A stretch of DNA of 27,239 nt, taken from positions 1 through 27,239 of the forward strand of contig JAIKWN010000072.1 of the NCBI GenBank assembly GCA_024684665.1, read 5' to 3'. Under the pieces are notes generated by a model. It was not told where the DNA came from. It was given only the letters and a program-made list of their open reading frames with translations, and searched no databases. The translations under genes and the position numbers were made by a program. Shown one piece after another: positions 14,311 to 21,677 of this stretch. Numbering within the stretch: position 1 is the first letter of the stretch; the number at the start of each line of letters is the position of its first letter. Source of the stretch: Clostridiales bacterium. GTDB lineage: Bacteria; Bacillota_A; Clostridia; Christensenellales; Aristaeellaceae.

Positions 14311-16662
14311 ATGAAAAAGATTTCGATTTTCGGCATCCTGCTGGCGCTGGCGCTCTGTCTGTGCAGCTCGGGACTGGCGGATATTGAGCCGGTCTCCGAT
14401 GAAGGCACACAGGCGGCTGCCATGGAGCCAGGCGACGGGGGCAGCCAGGGAGGCAGCCCCCTCGTGGAGCTGATCGTTCCGGAAGAGAAGCCGGTCCTGC
14501 CAGTCGCGCCCATGGAACCTCAGACGCAGGTCACGCCTGTGGAGCCTGTTACGCAGTCGGCGCCGACGGAGTCACAGATGCAGATCATGTCTGTGGAACC
14601 CGTAACGCAGGCAACGCCTATGGAATTCCAGACGCAGGACGCGCCAACGGAGCCGGTGACGCAGGCAGCGCCTATGGAATTCCAGACGCAGGACGCGCCT
14701 GTGGAGCCTGTTACGCAGTCGGCGCCGACGGAGTCACAGATGCAGATCATGTCCGTGGAACCCGTGACGCAGGTTACACCGGTAGAGCCTCCGGCCCAGA
14801 CAGCGCTAGAGGGATCTGTTACGCTGATCACGCCGACGGATGACGGAACGTCCACAACGCCTACGGACACGGGAGCGCCGACAACGACGACGCCGACGGA
14901 TACGGGAATGGCTACCACACCGACGGATACCGGAGTACCCGCGACTACCCCGGCGGATGACGGAACGGGCACGACACCGACGGATACCGGAGCGCCGACA
15001 ACGACGACGCCTACAAATGTGACGATGCCTACGGATAGCGAAGCCACCACCACGCCGACGAATGACGGAACTTCCACGACGCCAGCGGATAGCGGAGCGC
15101 CTACAACGACTACACCGTTGAATGACGGAACATCCACCATCACCCCGACGGATGTGACGACGCTGACGGATACAGGAGCCACCACTACGACACCTTCGGA
15201 CACGGGAGCGCCGACAACGACGACGCCGACGGATACGGGAATGGCTACTACGCCGACGGATACCGGAGCACCCGCGACTACCCCAGTGGATGACGGAACG
15301 GGCACGACGCCGACGGATACGGGAGCGACCACGGCCACCACGGAAACCACTGCACCGGAGATCCCGGTGGAACCAGAAGCTGCCGCGCCGAAGCTCATGA
15401 ACTTTGTAACAAAGGACATCGTAAAGAAGGGCGGCAAGGGCAGCATTTCCGGCAGCGTTGCGGTTGCAAGCGGACATACCGTCGTCGTGGAGCTCTCAGG
15501 GTCTCTGATCCCCACCATCAGCACGGAATTGACAGAATACAGCAACACCTTCAAATTCGATAACCTGAACGCCGGGGAATATACGATTACCATCTACGAC
15601 AAGGCGAATCCCTCGCTGAAGCTGACGCTGAAGCAGACGGTCAAGGAAGGCGCGCCGGATGTCCCGACTACGCCCATCACGGGCCTCGCCGCGAAGGCGG
15701 AGCCGAACAAGATCATCGTGACCGGCAAGGCGGAGCCGAACCGCGCCGTCGTGGTCGGGACGATCCTCGCCACCCAGGAGGTCACTGTCGTTAGCAAAGC
15801 CGACGGGATCTTCACGGCGGTCCTGACTTGCGCGGCCGGGACCTATAAGGTCTGGGCTGAATACGCGAACCTCAAGGATACGCGGGTCGAAATGGCTGGC
15901 AGCGTCAAGGTGGAAGACGAGAAGATCGACCACTACCCGACCTTCCAGCGGGGCGACCGCTATCATCCCCTCATCTTCCGCCTGCAGCAGCGCCTCCGCG
16001 AGCTCGGATACTATTCCATCCGGGTGGACGGTGTGTACGGCAGCGGCACGGAGCGGGCCGTCCGCCTCTTCCAGCAGATCAACGGCATCCATCCCGCGAA
16101 CGGCGTCGCGACGAACCATACGCAGCAGGTGCTCTATTCCGCCTCCGCGAAGCCCTTTCACGGGCTGACGCCGATGCCCTACCCGGGCGGCGGAACGCTC
16201 TACCGCAGCCCGTATTACCAGCCCGCGGTCGTTCCGCTGCAGCAGCGCCTCCGGACCCTCGGCTACTACACCGGCTCCGCGGACGGCTACTTCGGCAGCG
16301 GCACGGAGCGCGCCGTGCGGAACTTCCAGAAGCGCAACGGCCTTCCGGCGACAGGCGCCGCGGACCCCGCCACGCAGATGCGGCTCTATTCCGCCTCCGC
16401 CATCCCGGCGGGCCACGGCGGCGGCGGATACGTTCCCTCCACGGGATACCGGCTCCTGTACTGGGGATGCCGGGGCGACGCGGTGCGCCGGCTGCAGCAG
16501 GCGCTGCGCAACGCCGGATACACCCAGGTCCGCACGGTGGACGGAATCTACGGGAAGTGGACCTACGACGCGGTCCGCGCCTTCCAGCGCGACCACGGCC
16601 TCTCCGTGGATGGCATCGCCGGGCGCAAGACGCAGAACGCCCTGTACGGGACCCACTACTGA
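14311..16662 (+). CDS. Secreted repeat-stalk protein with three PG_binding_1 domains
   Basis: 783 residues; a weak ACGGGGGAC precedes the ATG at 14311. A signal peptide (about 1-23, ending SSGLA) supports this start over the open frame reaching back to 13879 inside the flavin reductase. After it come an 18-residue repeat region (EPVTQxxPxExQxQ type, about 70-165), a long Thr/Pro/Asp/Gly stalk (TPTDTGAPTTTTP-type repeats, about 170-350), two beta-rich Ig-like domains (about 364-443 and 450-538), and three PG_binding_1 domains (about 545-613, 634-697, 715-782; each with a RxLQxxLRxxGYY-like helix and a GTERAVRxFQ-like helix). It has no catalytic domain, so it probably anchors to the wall by its C-terminus and holds a Thr-rich, possibly O-glycosylated stalk outward. 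The PG-binding modules resemble those of the transpeptidase at 695-2086. It is monocistronic, with its own promoter and terminator. Confidence 0.85.
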   Translation: MKKISIFGILLALALCLCSSGLADIEPVSDEGTQAAAMEPGDGGSQGGSPLVELIVPEEKPVLPVAPMEPQTQVTPVEPVTQSAPTESQMQIMSVEPVTQATPMEFQTQDAPTEPVTQAAPMEFQTQDAPVEPVTQSAPTESQMQIMSVEPVTQVTPVEPPAQTALEGSVTLITPTDDGTSTTPTDTGAPTTTTPTDTGMATTPTDTGVPATTPADDGTGTTPTDTGAPTTTTPTNVTMPTDSEATTTPTNDGTSTTPADSGAPTTTTPLNDGTSTITPTDVTTLTDTGATTTTPSDTGAPTTTTPTDTGMATTPTDTGAPATTPVDDGTGTTPTDTGATTATTETTAPEIPVEPEAAAPKLMNFVTKDIVKKGGKGSISGSVAVASGHTVVVELSGSLIPTISTELTEYSNTFKFDNLNAGEYTITIYDKANPSLKLTLKQTVKEGAPDVPTTPITGLAAKAEPNKIIVTGKAEPNRAVVVGTILATQEVTVVSKADGIFTAVLTCAAGTYKVWAEYANLKDTRVEMAGSVKVEDEKIDHYPTFQRGDRYHPLIFRLQQRLRELGYYSIRVDGVYGSGTERAVRLFQQINGIHPANGVATNHTQQVLYSASAKPFHGLTPMPYPGGGTLYRSPYYQPAVVPLQQRLRTLGYYTGSADGYFGSGTERAVRNFQKRNGLPATGAADPATQMRLYSASAIPAGHGGGGYVPSTGYRLLYWGCRGDAVRRLQQALRNAGYTQVRTVDGIYGKWTYDAVRAFQRDHGLSVDGIAGRKTQNALYGTHY
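14534..14800 (+). repeat. 54-bp (18-codon) in-frame repeats in the wall protein
   Basis: The segment GCCTATGGAATTCCAGACGC occurs at 14616 and 14670, 54 bp apart. A longer block beginning GTGGAGCCTGTTACGCAGTC occurs at 14539 and 14701, 162 bp (three units) apart. Near-identity of codons shows recent duplication. The units translate to about 18 residues each. Confidence 0.85.
14864..15330 (+). repeat. 333-bp-offset duplication in the Thr-rich stalk
   Basis: Bases from 14864 to about 14995 reappear from 15197 to about 15328 with only a few mismatches and a constant offset of 333 bp (111 codons). All steps are multiples of three, so the frame is kept. Such blocks are prone to copy-number change and to assembly collapse. 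Confidence 0.8.
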
Positions 16663-16677
16663 TCCCCGCGAAATCAG

Positions 16678-16704
16678 AATCCGCCTTCCGAAAGGCGGAT
16701 TTTG
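16678..16704 (+). terminator. Intrinsic terminator of the wall-protein gene
   Basis: Perfect 10-bp stem AATCCGCCTT / AAGGCGGATT (16678-16687, 16692-16701) with loop CCGA, followed by TTG. It lies 15 bp after the stop codon. Confidence 0.8.
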
Positions 16705-16764
16705 TAAATGACTTATAACCGAATATAAACCGATTTAGACCTACTTAAACCGAGGAGGTTTTCC

Positions 16765-17604
16765 ATGAAAAAGCGCATGTCCCGGATCTTTGCCTTCCTT
16801 CTGCTGGCCGCGCTCCTCGCTTTCTCCCTCGCCGCGGCGGAGGAGGGGCTCCTTTCCTGTCGCTTCTTCGACGTGGACAAGGGGGATGCCATGCTCATCA
16901 CCTTCCCGGACGGCTCGCGCGTCATGATCGACGCTGGGACCAACAAGGCGGGGAAGGCGCTGGAGAAATGGATGCGGGCGGAAGGCATCGACAGGCTGGA
17001 CGCCCTTGTCATCACCCATTTTGATAAGGATCATGTCGGCGGCGCGGACAAGCTGCTTAGCTCGCTCTCCGTCAGCTGCGTCGTGATCCCGGGATATGAG
17101 AAAGAGAGCAAGCAGCACACCCAGTTCATGCAGGCGCTGGACGAAAGCCCGGAGACGGAGACCTTCGTCCTTGGTCCCCGGGAGGAAAAGACCTTTTCCT
17201 TCGGCGGGGCGGACCTCCTCCTCTCCGCGGCCCATGAAATGGACTACGGGCGGGACGAGGAGAACGACTTCTCCCTTTGCGGCCGCCTCTCCTACGGGAA
17301 CACCCGCTTCCTCTTCACCGGGGATGCGGAGGACGCCCGCCAGAAGGAGCTGCTGGAAGAAGGGGACCTCGCCTGCGACGTCCTCAAGGTGCCCTATCAC
17401 GGGCGCGCCGTCACCGCCAGCGCGGCGTTCCTTACGGCCTGCGCGCCGGAGATCGCCTGGGTCCCGGACGGGCCGGAGGACGGGGCGGACCCGGGGCTCC
17501 TGCAGTACCTGGAGGAAAAACTCGGCGCTGCGGTTTACCGCAGCGCCGATGAAGGGGATCTTCTCGTCGTATCGGACGGAGAAACGGTCCACGCAGTGGA
17601 GTGA
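16765..17604 (+). CDS. Secreted metallo-beta-lactamase-fold hydrolase (ComEC C-terminal-like)
   Basis: 279 residues with GAGGAGG upstream. A signal peptide spans about 1-25 (LAAAEE). The MBL core follows: FDVDKGDAMLI near 35-45, ITHFDKDHVGG (H85, D87, D89, H90), FTGDAE (D187) and LKVPYHGR (H212). This set matches the ComEC/Rec2 C-terminal and 'competence-related' stand-alone hydrolases, whose usual VPHHGS here reads VPYHGR. In ComEC the domain is linked to degrading one DNA strand during uptake; this free secreted version might act on extracellular nucleic acid or another phosphodiester, which is inference. No ComEC channel or ComEA is present. The last 30 codons also encode, on the other strand, the terminator of the convergent gene. 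Confidence 0.85.
   Translation: MKKRMSRIFAFLLLAALLAFSLAAAEEGLLSCRFFDVDKGDAMLITFPDGSRVMIDAGTNKAGKALEKWMRAEGIDRLDALVITHFDKDHVGGADKLLSSLSVSCVVIPGYEKESKQHTQFMQALDESPETETFVLGPREEKTFSFGGADLLLSAAHEMDYGRDEENDFSLCGRLSYGNTRFLFTGDAEDARQKELLEEGDLACDVLKVPYHGRAVTASAAFLTACAPEIAWVPDGPEDGADPGLLQYLEEKLGAAVYRSADEGDLLVVSDGETVHAVE
17516..17548 (-). terminator. Intrinsic terminator of the YkvI-like gene inside the neighbour's coding sequence
   Basis: Perfect 12-bp inverted repeat (17523-17534 with 17537-17548, two-base centre). Read on the minus strand it is followed by AGTTTTTCC. It lies 65 bp after the YkvI-like stop and within the 3' coding part of the MBL gene, which ends 9 bp from that stop. Confidence 0.75.
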
Positions 17605-17613
17605 GGCCGGGCC

Positions 17614-18735
17614 TTACTTGTCCAGCTTCGTCCGCACCCAGCAGAAGGCCGGGATGACGAGGACTGGGATGCCGATGTAGCCCACGATGGACGTGCCCTG
17701 CTGCAGGAGCGCCTTCATGCCGAAGGAAGCGCCGATGGCGGCGACGCCCAGCAGGATCACCGTGATCACCGTGCGGCGCAGCTGCAGGTTCCCAATGAAG
17801 GAGAACAGCTTGTCAAACCGGCGGCAGCCCGCGTTCGCGAGGCCGGCCGCGGAGGTCAGCACAGCTAGGGTCATGAGCAGTACGAAGAGGTAGGTGAGCC
17901 AGGGCATCCCGAGCCGCCCCAGGACGGCCATGATCGGGACCGCCACCACCCCGGGATTGCAGATGTCCGGGATCACGGTCACGTAGCAGAAAAGCGTGAA
18001 GGCGATCGCAATCATGAGCGCCACGGTGATGATGTAGCCGGCGATGATGGCCTTCTTCGTCTCCTCGCGGGATTCCAGGATGTCCGCCACCGACATGACG
18101 TTAAAGGCGATCGTGGACTGGAAGCAGCCGTAGAGAATGGCGGAGAGGACCGCGCGCAGCAGGTTCGGCTCCTCCTGGTTGACGGGCGCCGCCGCGAAGG
18201 CCGCCGGGATGTCGTGCGGCCCGAAGGCGAGGCTTAGCACTGCGATCAGGAGGACCACCGCGACGATGGCGTACATCATGTATTTGGAAGCGAGGGACAG
18301 GAGCTTCGACCCGTACAGGCACAGCAGCGCGGAGATGATGATGGTCGGGATTGCAGCGCCCCAGTAGCTGAAGCCGAAGTTCATGAGCACGTTCGCCTCG
18401 CCGGAGAAGGCGAGGCCGCCCGCGCACATGACCGTCGCGAGGAACAGGACGTCATAAATGACGGCGAAGACAGGCCCGACCGTATCCCCGTAGCAGGAGA
18501 GGACAAAGGGGCGGTAGTTCGTCGTACCGTGTGCCCGCGCGTACTCGGTCATGTAGAAGATGACACCGCCCGTGATCAGCATAGCCAGCAGGGGACCGAA
18601 CAGGCCGATCCAGCCGTACTTGACGTAGTAGTTCACGGAGAAGGCGCCGGTGGCGAAGCCGGGGCCGAAATGCCCGCCCAGCCAGACGGACGCTACGCCC
18701 AGGTACGACGCCGCGAAGATGCTGTTCTTTTTCAT
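17614..18735 (-). CDS. YkvI-like membrane transporter
   Basis: 373 residues with AAGGAGG before the ATG. About ten or eleven hydrophobic segments are visible. The N-terminal block SVWLGGHFGPGFATGAFSVNYY resembles the glycine-rich unwound helix 1 of YkvI-type proteins, which belong to the broader LeuT/APC-fold group of sodium- or proton-coupled transporters. Other marks are a SYWGAAIPTIIIS helix and the STIAFNVMSVAD segment in the middle. The substrate is unknown; amino acids or related compounds are plausible for the fold. It starts 47 bp after the stop of the Dabb-domain gene, on the same strand, so the two probably share a transcript. Confidence 0.8.
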   Translation of the reverse strand: MKKNSIFAASYLGVASVWLGGHFGPGFATGAFSVNYYVKYGWIGLFGPLLAMLITGGVIFYMTEYARAHGTTNYRPFVLSCYGDTVGPVFAVIYDVLFLATVMCAGGLAFSGEANVLMNFGFSYWGAAIPTIIISALLCLYGSKLLSLASKYMMYAIVAVVLLIAVLSLAFGPHDIPAAFAAAPVNQEEPNLLRAVLSAILYGCFQSTIAFNVMSVADILESREETKKAIIAGYIITVALMIAIAFTLFCYVTVIPDICNPGVVAVPIMAVLGRLGMPWLTYLFVLLMTLAVLTSAAGLANAGCRRFDKLFSFIGNLQLRRTVITVILLGVAAIGASFGMKALLQQGTSIVGYIGIPVLVIPAFCWVRTKLDK

Positions 18736-18782
18736 AGGATAGCCTCCTTACAGATGGAAATCAGATGGGGATCAAGCTGGAA

Positions 18783-19070
18783 TCACTCACAGTCGAAGGA
18801 GACGCGACTGACAACGACGCCGCTGAAGCCCTTTGCCATGGCGACGTGCAACGGGTGCGTGAGATACGCCTGCAGGAACTCCGCCCCGTCCAGCTCGATT
18901 TCCGCCATGAGGTCGTAGTTGGAATCGCGGACGACGCAGTTCTTATGCACCCGCGGATCGTGCAGCTGCGGCATCGCCTCGTCCAGTTTCCGGTAGGTTT
19001 CGCGCATGCATTCCGCGAACGTGTCTACGTCCGCGCTAGGCGCAAGCTTCAGAAGGACGTAATGTTTCAT
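18783..19070 (-). CDS. Dabb (stress-responsive A/B barrel) domain protein
   Basis: 95 residues. The ATG at 19070 is preferred because AAAGGA ends 6 bases upstream; an ATG at 19076 would touch that site. The whole protein is one Dabb ferredoxin-like domain: MKHYVLLKLAPSADVDTF, a central helix with REIYRKLDE-like spacing (here RETYRKLDEAMPQL), NYDLMAEIELDGAEFLQAYLTHPLHVAMAKGF, and a final strand VVVSRVSFDCE. The YLTHPLHV block is typical. These small dimeric barrels include olivetolic-acid-cyclase-like folds and many of unknown role. It lies upstream of the YkvI-like transporter, which may handle a compound it modifies or binds; that is inference. A minus-strand extended -10 (TGTTATGAT, plus 19119-19124) lies about 50 bp upstream with a poor -35. 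Confidence 0.85.
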   Translation of the reverse strand: MKHYVLLKLAPSADVDTFAECMRETYRKLDEAMPQLHDPRVHKNCVVRDSNYDLMAEIELDGAEFLQAYLTHPLHVAMAKGFSGVVVSRVSFDCE

Positions 19071-19311
19071 AGCCATTCCTTTCCGCCCCCTTACACGGGG
19101 CCGATGAAAATCCTGCATATCATAACACAGTTTAAAGCTGGACGCCAGAAAAATCGGAAAGCTTTCAGGAAAAATCGGGCTCCTGGCGGCCCCCGCCGCG
19201 CCTTGAACGGGCTACGGACGGGGGCCTTGTTTGTAAGAATTCCAATCATATTGTTATTTATAGTGAAAGATACAAACTGTACGGATTTGTGAAAAAAACG
19301 GTTAAAAAAGG
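19071..19311. other. Intergenic region before the 145-residue protein gene (left part)
   Basis: This non-coding stretch carries the Dabb gene's upstream region. It also has two copies of GAAAAATCGG-like sequence (around 19150 and 19169) and a long-loop inverted repeat, GGCCCCCG (19188-19195) with CGGGGGCC (19219-19226), followed on the plus strand by TTGTTTGT. No credible ORF or recognised riboswitch core was found. From about 19230 it becomes AT-rich. Confidence 0.45.
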
Positions 19312-19340
19312 TTGCAATAGTAATTACGATGTGTTATACT
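19312..19340 (+). promoter_or_regulatory. Promoter of the unknown-protein/RNA methyltransferase operon
   Basis: TTGCAA (19312-19317), a 17-bp spacer and TATACT (19335-19340) with extended TGT. Transcription would start near 19347, giving a leader of about 118 nt. Confidence 0.7.
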
Positions 19341-19372
19341 CTACAAACTGAAGAGATATAAGGAAGTTTTAG

Positions 19373-19417
19373 ATGCGCGTTTTCTGTTCAGGGCCCTGAA
19401 GGAGGTCCGGAAAACGC
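19373..19417 (+). promoter_or_regulatory. Leader with 8-codon ORF and nested inverted repeats
   Basis: AAGGAAG (19360-19366) is placed 6 bases before an ATG that opens an 8-codon frame, MRVFCSGP, with stop at 19397-19399. Over it lie a 14-bp palindrome, TTCAGGGCCCTGAA (19387-19400), and outer arms GCGTTTTC (19377-19384) / GAAAACGC (19410-19417). An AGGAGG at 19400-19405 has no start codon at a useful distance. This arrangement could be an attenuator or leader peptide; function is unproven. Confidence 0.4.
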
Positions 19418-19464
19418 AGGAACATCGTGCTGTGCGTCACAGCGCGGGACGAAAGGAGGGAACG

Positions 19465-19902
19465 GTGCGTACGATAGAAGACGGCTGCGCGGTCGTGGAA
19501 GTGATCGCTTGGCCTGAGGACAAACCCTGGCAGAACCGTTACCAGACGGCGAGCAGCATCGAGAGGGGAATCTGCAGACTTGTGCTGTCCCCCGGCGTAT
19601 TCCACGACGCGGCAAAGGCCAATACGGCATACCGCCGCTTTGCTGGGAAGATCGAGCGCGCCGGCCTGGTCCCCCCGAACGTCTCCTTCCGGGAGATGAA
19701 TTCCACCCCATCTCAGAAGATATTCTGCATCATGACCGTCGGGGAAGCCGTGTTCAATTCCGCCTGCCGGATTGGGAAGATGAGTGTCATGGAATCCGGA
19801 ACTGGGGACGCGCGCAAGGTCTGCGCCGTGCTCCTGGGCGAGGCGGAAATGCCATGGATCACAGAAGATGAGGAGGCGGCGGCCATCGCCGCGGGTGCAT
19901 GA
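19465..19902 (+). CDS. Conserved-looking hypothetical protein, 145 aa
   Basis: The start is the GTG at 19465, placed 4 bases after GAAAGGAGGG; an earlier in-frame GTG at 19432 lacks a site. I do not recognise a family. The protein looks soluble and alpha/beta, with no signal peptide or membrane segment. It has strands such as CAVVEVIAW and KIFCIMTVGEAVF, a central helix (FHDAAKANTAYRRFAGKIERAG) and an acidic Ala-rich end (TEDEEAAAIAAGA). Its stop overlaps the start of the RNA methyltransferase gene as ATGA, so the two are translationally coupled and may work together. Upstream lie a good promoter and a structured leader. Codon use looks like the neighbours. Confidence 0.75.
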   Translation: MRTIEDGCAVVEVIAWPEDKPWQNRYQTASSIERGICRLVLSPGVFHDAAKANTAYRRFAGKIERAGLVPPNVSFREMNSTPSQKIFCIMTVGEAVFNSACRIGKMSVMESGTGDARKVCAVLLGEAEMPWITEDEEAAAIAAGA

Positions 19903-21290
19903 GGTTGAAGGAAACGTATGAACGACAGATGAAAAGCCTGCTGGGTGAGGCAGGCTTTTTTGCATACCTGCGCGCGATGGAGGCGCCATTCGAGCGGGGG
20001 CTGCGGATGAACCTCCGCCTCGCGGGGGAAGCCCCCTCTGCCGCCACCCCCTTCTGCGGGGAGGCGATACCCTGGGCGCGCGGGGCGTACTTCGTCCGGG
20101 AAGGGACGCGGCCCGGCCTCTCCCCCCTGCACGAGGCAGGCCTCTTCTACCTGCAGGAGCCGAGCGCGATGGCCCCGGTTTCCGTGCTGGATCCGCAGCC
20201 CGGGGAGCGGGTGCTGGATCTCTGCGCCGCGCCGGGGGGGAAGAGCACCCAGATCGTGGACTGCATGGAGGGCCGGGGCGTTCTGCTCACGAACGAGCTG
20301 ATCCCCTCCCGGGCGGAGATCCTCTCCCGGAATCTCGAACGCATGGGCGTCCGCAACGCCGTGGTTACGAGCGCGGACGCGGAGGCGCTGGCCGCGCGGT
20401 TCCCGGCGTTTTTCGACCGCGTCCTCGTAGACGCGCCTTGCTCCGGCGAGGGCCTTTTCCGCCGCCAGCCGGAAGCAATGGAGGAATGGGACGAAGGCGC
20501 GCCGGCAAGGTGCGCCGCGCGGCAGCTCGACATTCTCCACGAAGCGGCGAAGATGCTCCGGCCGGGCGGCGTGCTCGTCTATTCGACCTGCACCTTCAAT
20601 CGCCGGGAAAACGAGGATGTGATCGAGGAGTTTCTCCGTGCACATTCGGAATATGCGCCCGAGGGGTTCGCTCTGCCGGGTCTTCCCGCTGCCTCTGCAG
20701 GCATGCTGCACCTCTTCCCCCATGAGATCCGGGGAGAAGGGCATTTCGTTGCTCGTCTCCGCCGGAAAGGGGACGCGCCTGGAGGCGCGGACCTAGGGAA
20801 GCAGGCGGAACGAATGGAACCGTCCGAGCGAATGAAACAGGCGGAGCGGATTCGCGCATCCCGCCGCGGAATGCCGCGGAAAGCAGCGCTTCCGGAGTTT
20901 TCGGTTCCCGGAGTTTTCGCGGGAGATCCCCCTGCGGGGATCGTACGCGAAGGGAACCACCTCCGCCTTCCTCCGAAGGGGATCGGGGAAGAACGACTAC
21001 AGGGCACCCGGGTTCTCCGCAAAGGGCTGCAGATTGCGACAATCTGCGGCAGATTGCCTCAACCGGATCACGCCCTTGCTATGGCGATGCTCAAGGAAGA
21101 AGCGGCGCGCTCCTTCGAGCTGACAGAGGAGCAGGCGCGGCTGTACCAGGCTGGGGAGGCGCTGTCCCTCGGTGACCTCCCCGCGGGATTTACACTGCTC
21201 TGCCTGCACGGAAAGCCACTCGGTTGGGGCAAGCAGGCCGGTGGCGTCATGAAAAACCACTACCCCAAAGGCCTCCGAAGGCGAGGGTAA
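19899..21290 (+). CDS. NOL1/NOP2/Sun family RNA m5C methyltransferase (RsmF-like)
   Basis: 463 residues. The ATG overlaps the previous stop (ATGA). A short N-terminal domain (about 1-90) is followed by the SAM-binding motif VLDLCAAPGGKS (105-116), then VDAPCSGEG (177-185, C181) and YSTCTFN (228-234, C231). Those two Cys are the paired catalytic and release residues of RNA cytosine-5 methyltransferases. The region after about 290 has an Arg/Lys-rich linker and a PUA-like C-terminal part (LRLPPKGI, LQIATICGRLPQPDHALAMAM, GKPLGWGKQAGGVMKNHYPKGLRR), which is the RsmF-type layout. The likely substrate is 16S rRNA, but RsmF- and RsmB-type enzymes are hard to part by eye. The coupling to an unknown upstream protein is notable. 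Confidence 0.92.
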   Translation: MRLKETYERQMKSLLGEAGFFAYLRAMEAPFERGLRMNLRLAGEAPSAATPFCGEAIPWARGAYFVREGTRPGLSPLHEAGLFYLQEPSAMAPVSVLDPQPGERVLDLCAAPGGKSTQIVDCMEGRGVLLTNELIPSRAEILSRNLERMGVRNAVVTSADAEALAARFPAFFDRVLVDAPCSGEGLFRRQPEAMEEWDEGAPARCAARQLDILHEAAKMLRPGGVLVYSTCTFNRRENEDVIEEFLRAHSEYAPEGFALPGLPAASAGMLHLFPHEIRGEGHFVARLRRKGDAPGGADLGKQAERMEPSERMKQAERIRASRRGMPRKAALPEFSVPGVFAGDPPAGIVREGNHLRLPPKGIGEERLQGTRVLRKGLQIATICGRLPQPDHALAMAMLKEEAARSFELTEEQARLYQAGEALSLGDLPAGFTLLCLHGKPLGWGKQAGGVMKNHYPKGLRRRG

Positions 21291-21428
21291 GGGACAGCGG
21301 CGATGTATATTATTCTTTACATTCTTACAATGTGGTCGCTTGCGGGTCACCCTCTGGCCAGCTCGCCGGCTACCTCCGCCGCCGGGATCCCATAGATAGC
21401 TGGCACTGTTTCGCCCCGCTCGCGGGGG
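21291..21428. other. Intergenic region with small hairpins
   Basis: Together with the repeat that follows, this makes a 387-bp gap. It contains ACATT-cttac-AATGT (21319-21333) and CCCCGC-tc-GCGGGG (21414-21427). Neither has a clear T-run, so no confident terminator for the methyltransferase gene is seen. No coding sequence is supported. Confidence 0.45.
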
Positions 21429-21430
21429 GT

Positions 21431-21640
21431 GGAGTATGAGCCCTCTCAGCCAGCTGACGCAGACAGCTCTCCTAAAGAGAGAGCTGGGAACGGGAAACCG
21501 ACTCCGCCTTTCCTTCCGGGAGAGGTGTCGGCACAGCCGACGGAGATGGAGCCTCCGAAAAGGTTCTCTTCGTCGTCTTCTTTCCCTGCACCTCTGAAGA
21601 AGAAGCACAGGCCCTTGCGGGATCCCGCAAAAGTGCGTTC
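21431..21640. repeat. Palindromic intergenic repeat element (gut-Clostridia type)
   Basis: The block starts CCCTCTCAGCCAGCTG. It holds AGCTCTC-ctaaa-GAGAGCT (around 21466-21485) and GTCGGC-aca-GCCGAC (around 21528-21542), then GGAGATGGAGCCTCCGAAAAGGTTC, and near its end the 16-bp palindrome TTGCGGGATCCCGCAA (21615-21630). The motif order (CCTCTCAG, CAGCTCTCC hairpin, CCTTCC, then GACGGA-GAG) matches an intergenic repeat I recall from gut Clostridia. It is less decayed than the copy at 8310-8435. Exact ends are unclear. Confidence 0.5.
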
Positions 21641-21677
21641 CTCCAGCGGTACAAAAAACGGGGAAAGGAGCGAATTC

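Noticed and set aside
14830..15340. CRISPR-like direct repeats
   Set aside because: The repeats are in-frame, codon-based, without uniform spacers, and encode a Thr/Pro stalk. No cas genes are seen.
14520..15593. Long minus-strand frame rich in Val and Gly
   Set aside because: It is a mirror of the Thr/Pro repeats of the real plus-strand gene, with no ribosome binding site and low complexity throughout.
19188..19226. Long-loop hairpin GGCCCCCG/CGGGGGCC as a terminator
   Set aside because: There is no plus-strand gene before it to terminate, the loop is 23 bases, and the T-run is broken.
21429..21677. N-terminal extension of the holin-like gene through the repeat
   Set aside because: The extension is low-complexity translation of repeat DNA, and a strong ribosome binding site at 21662-21670 marks the ATG at 21678.
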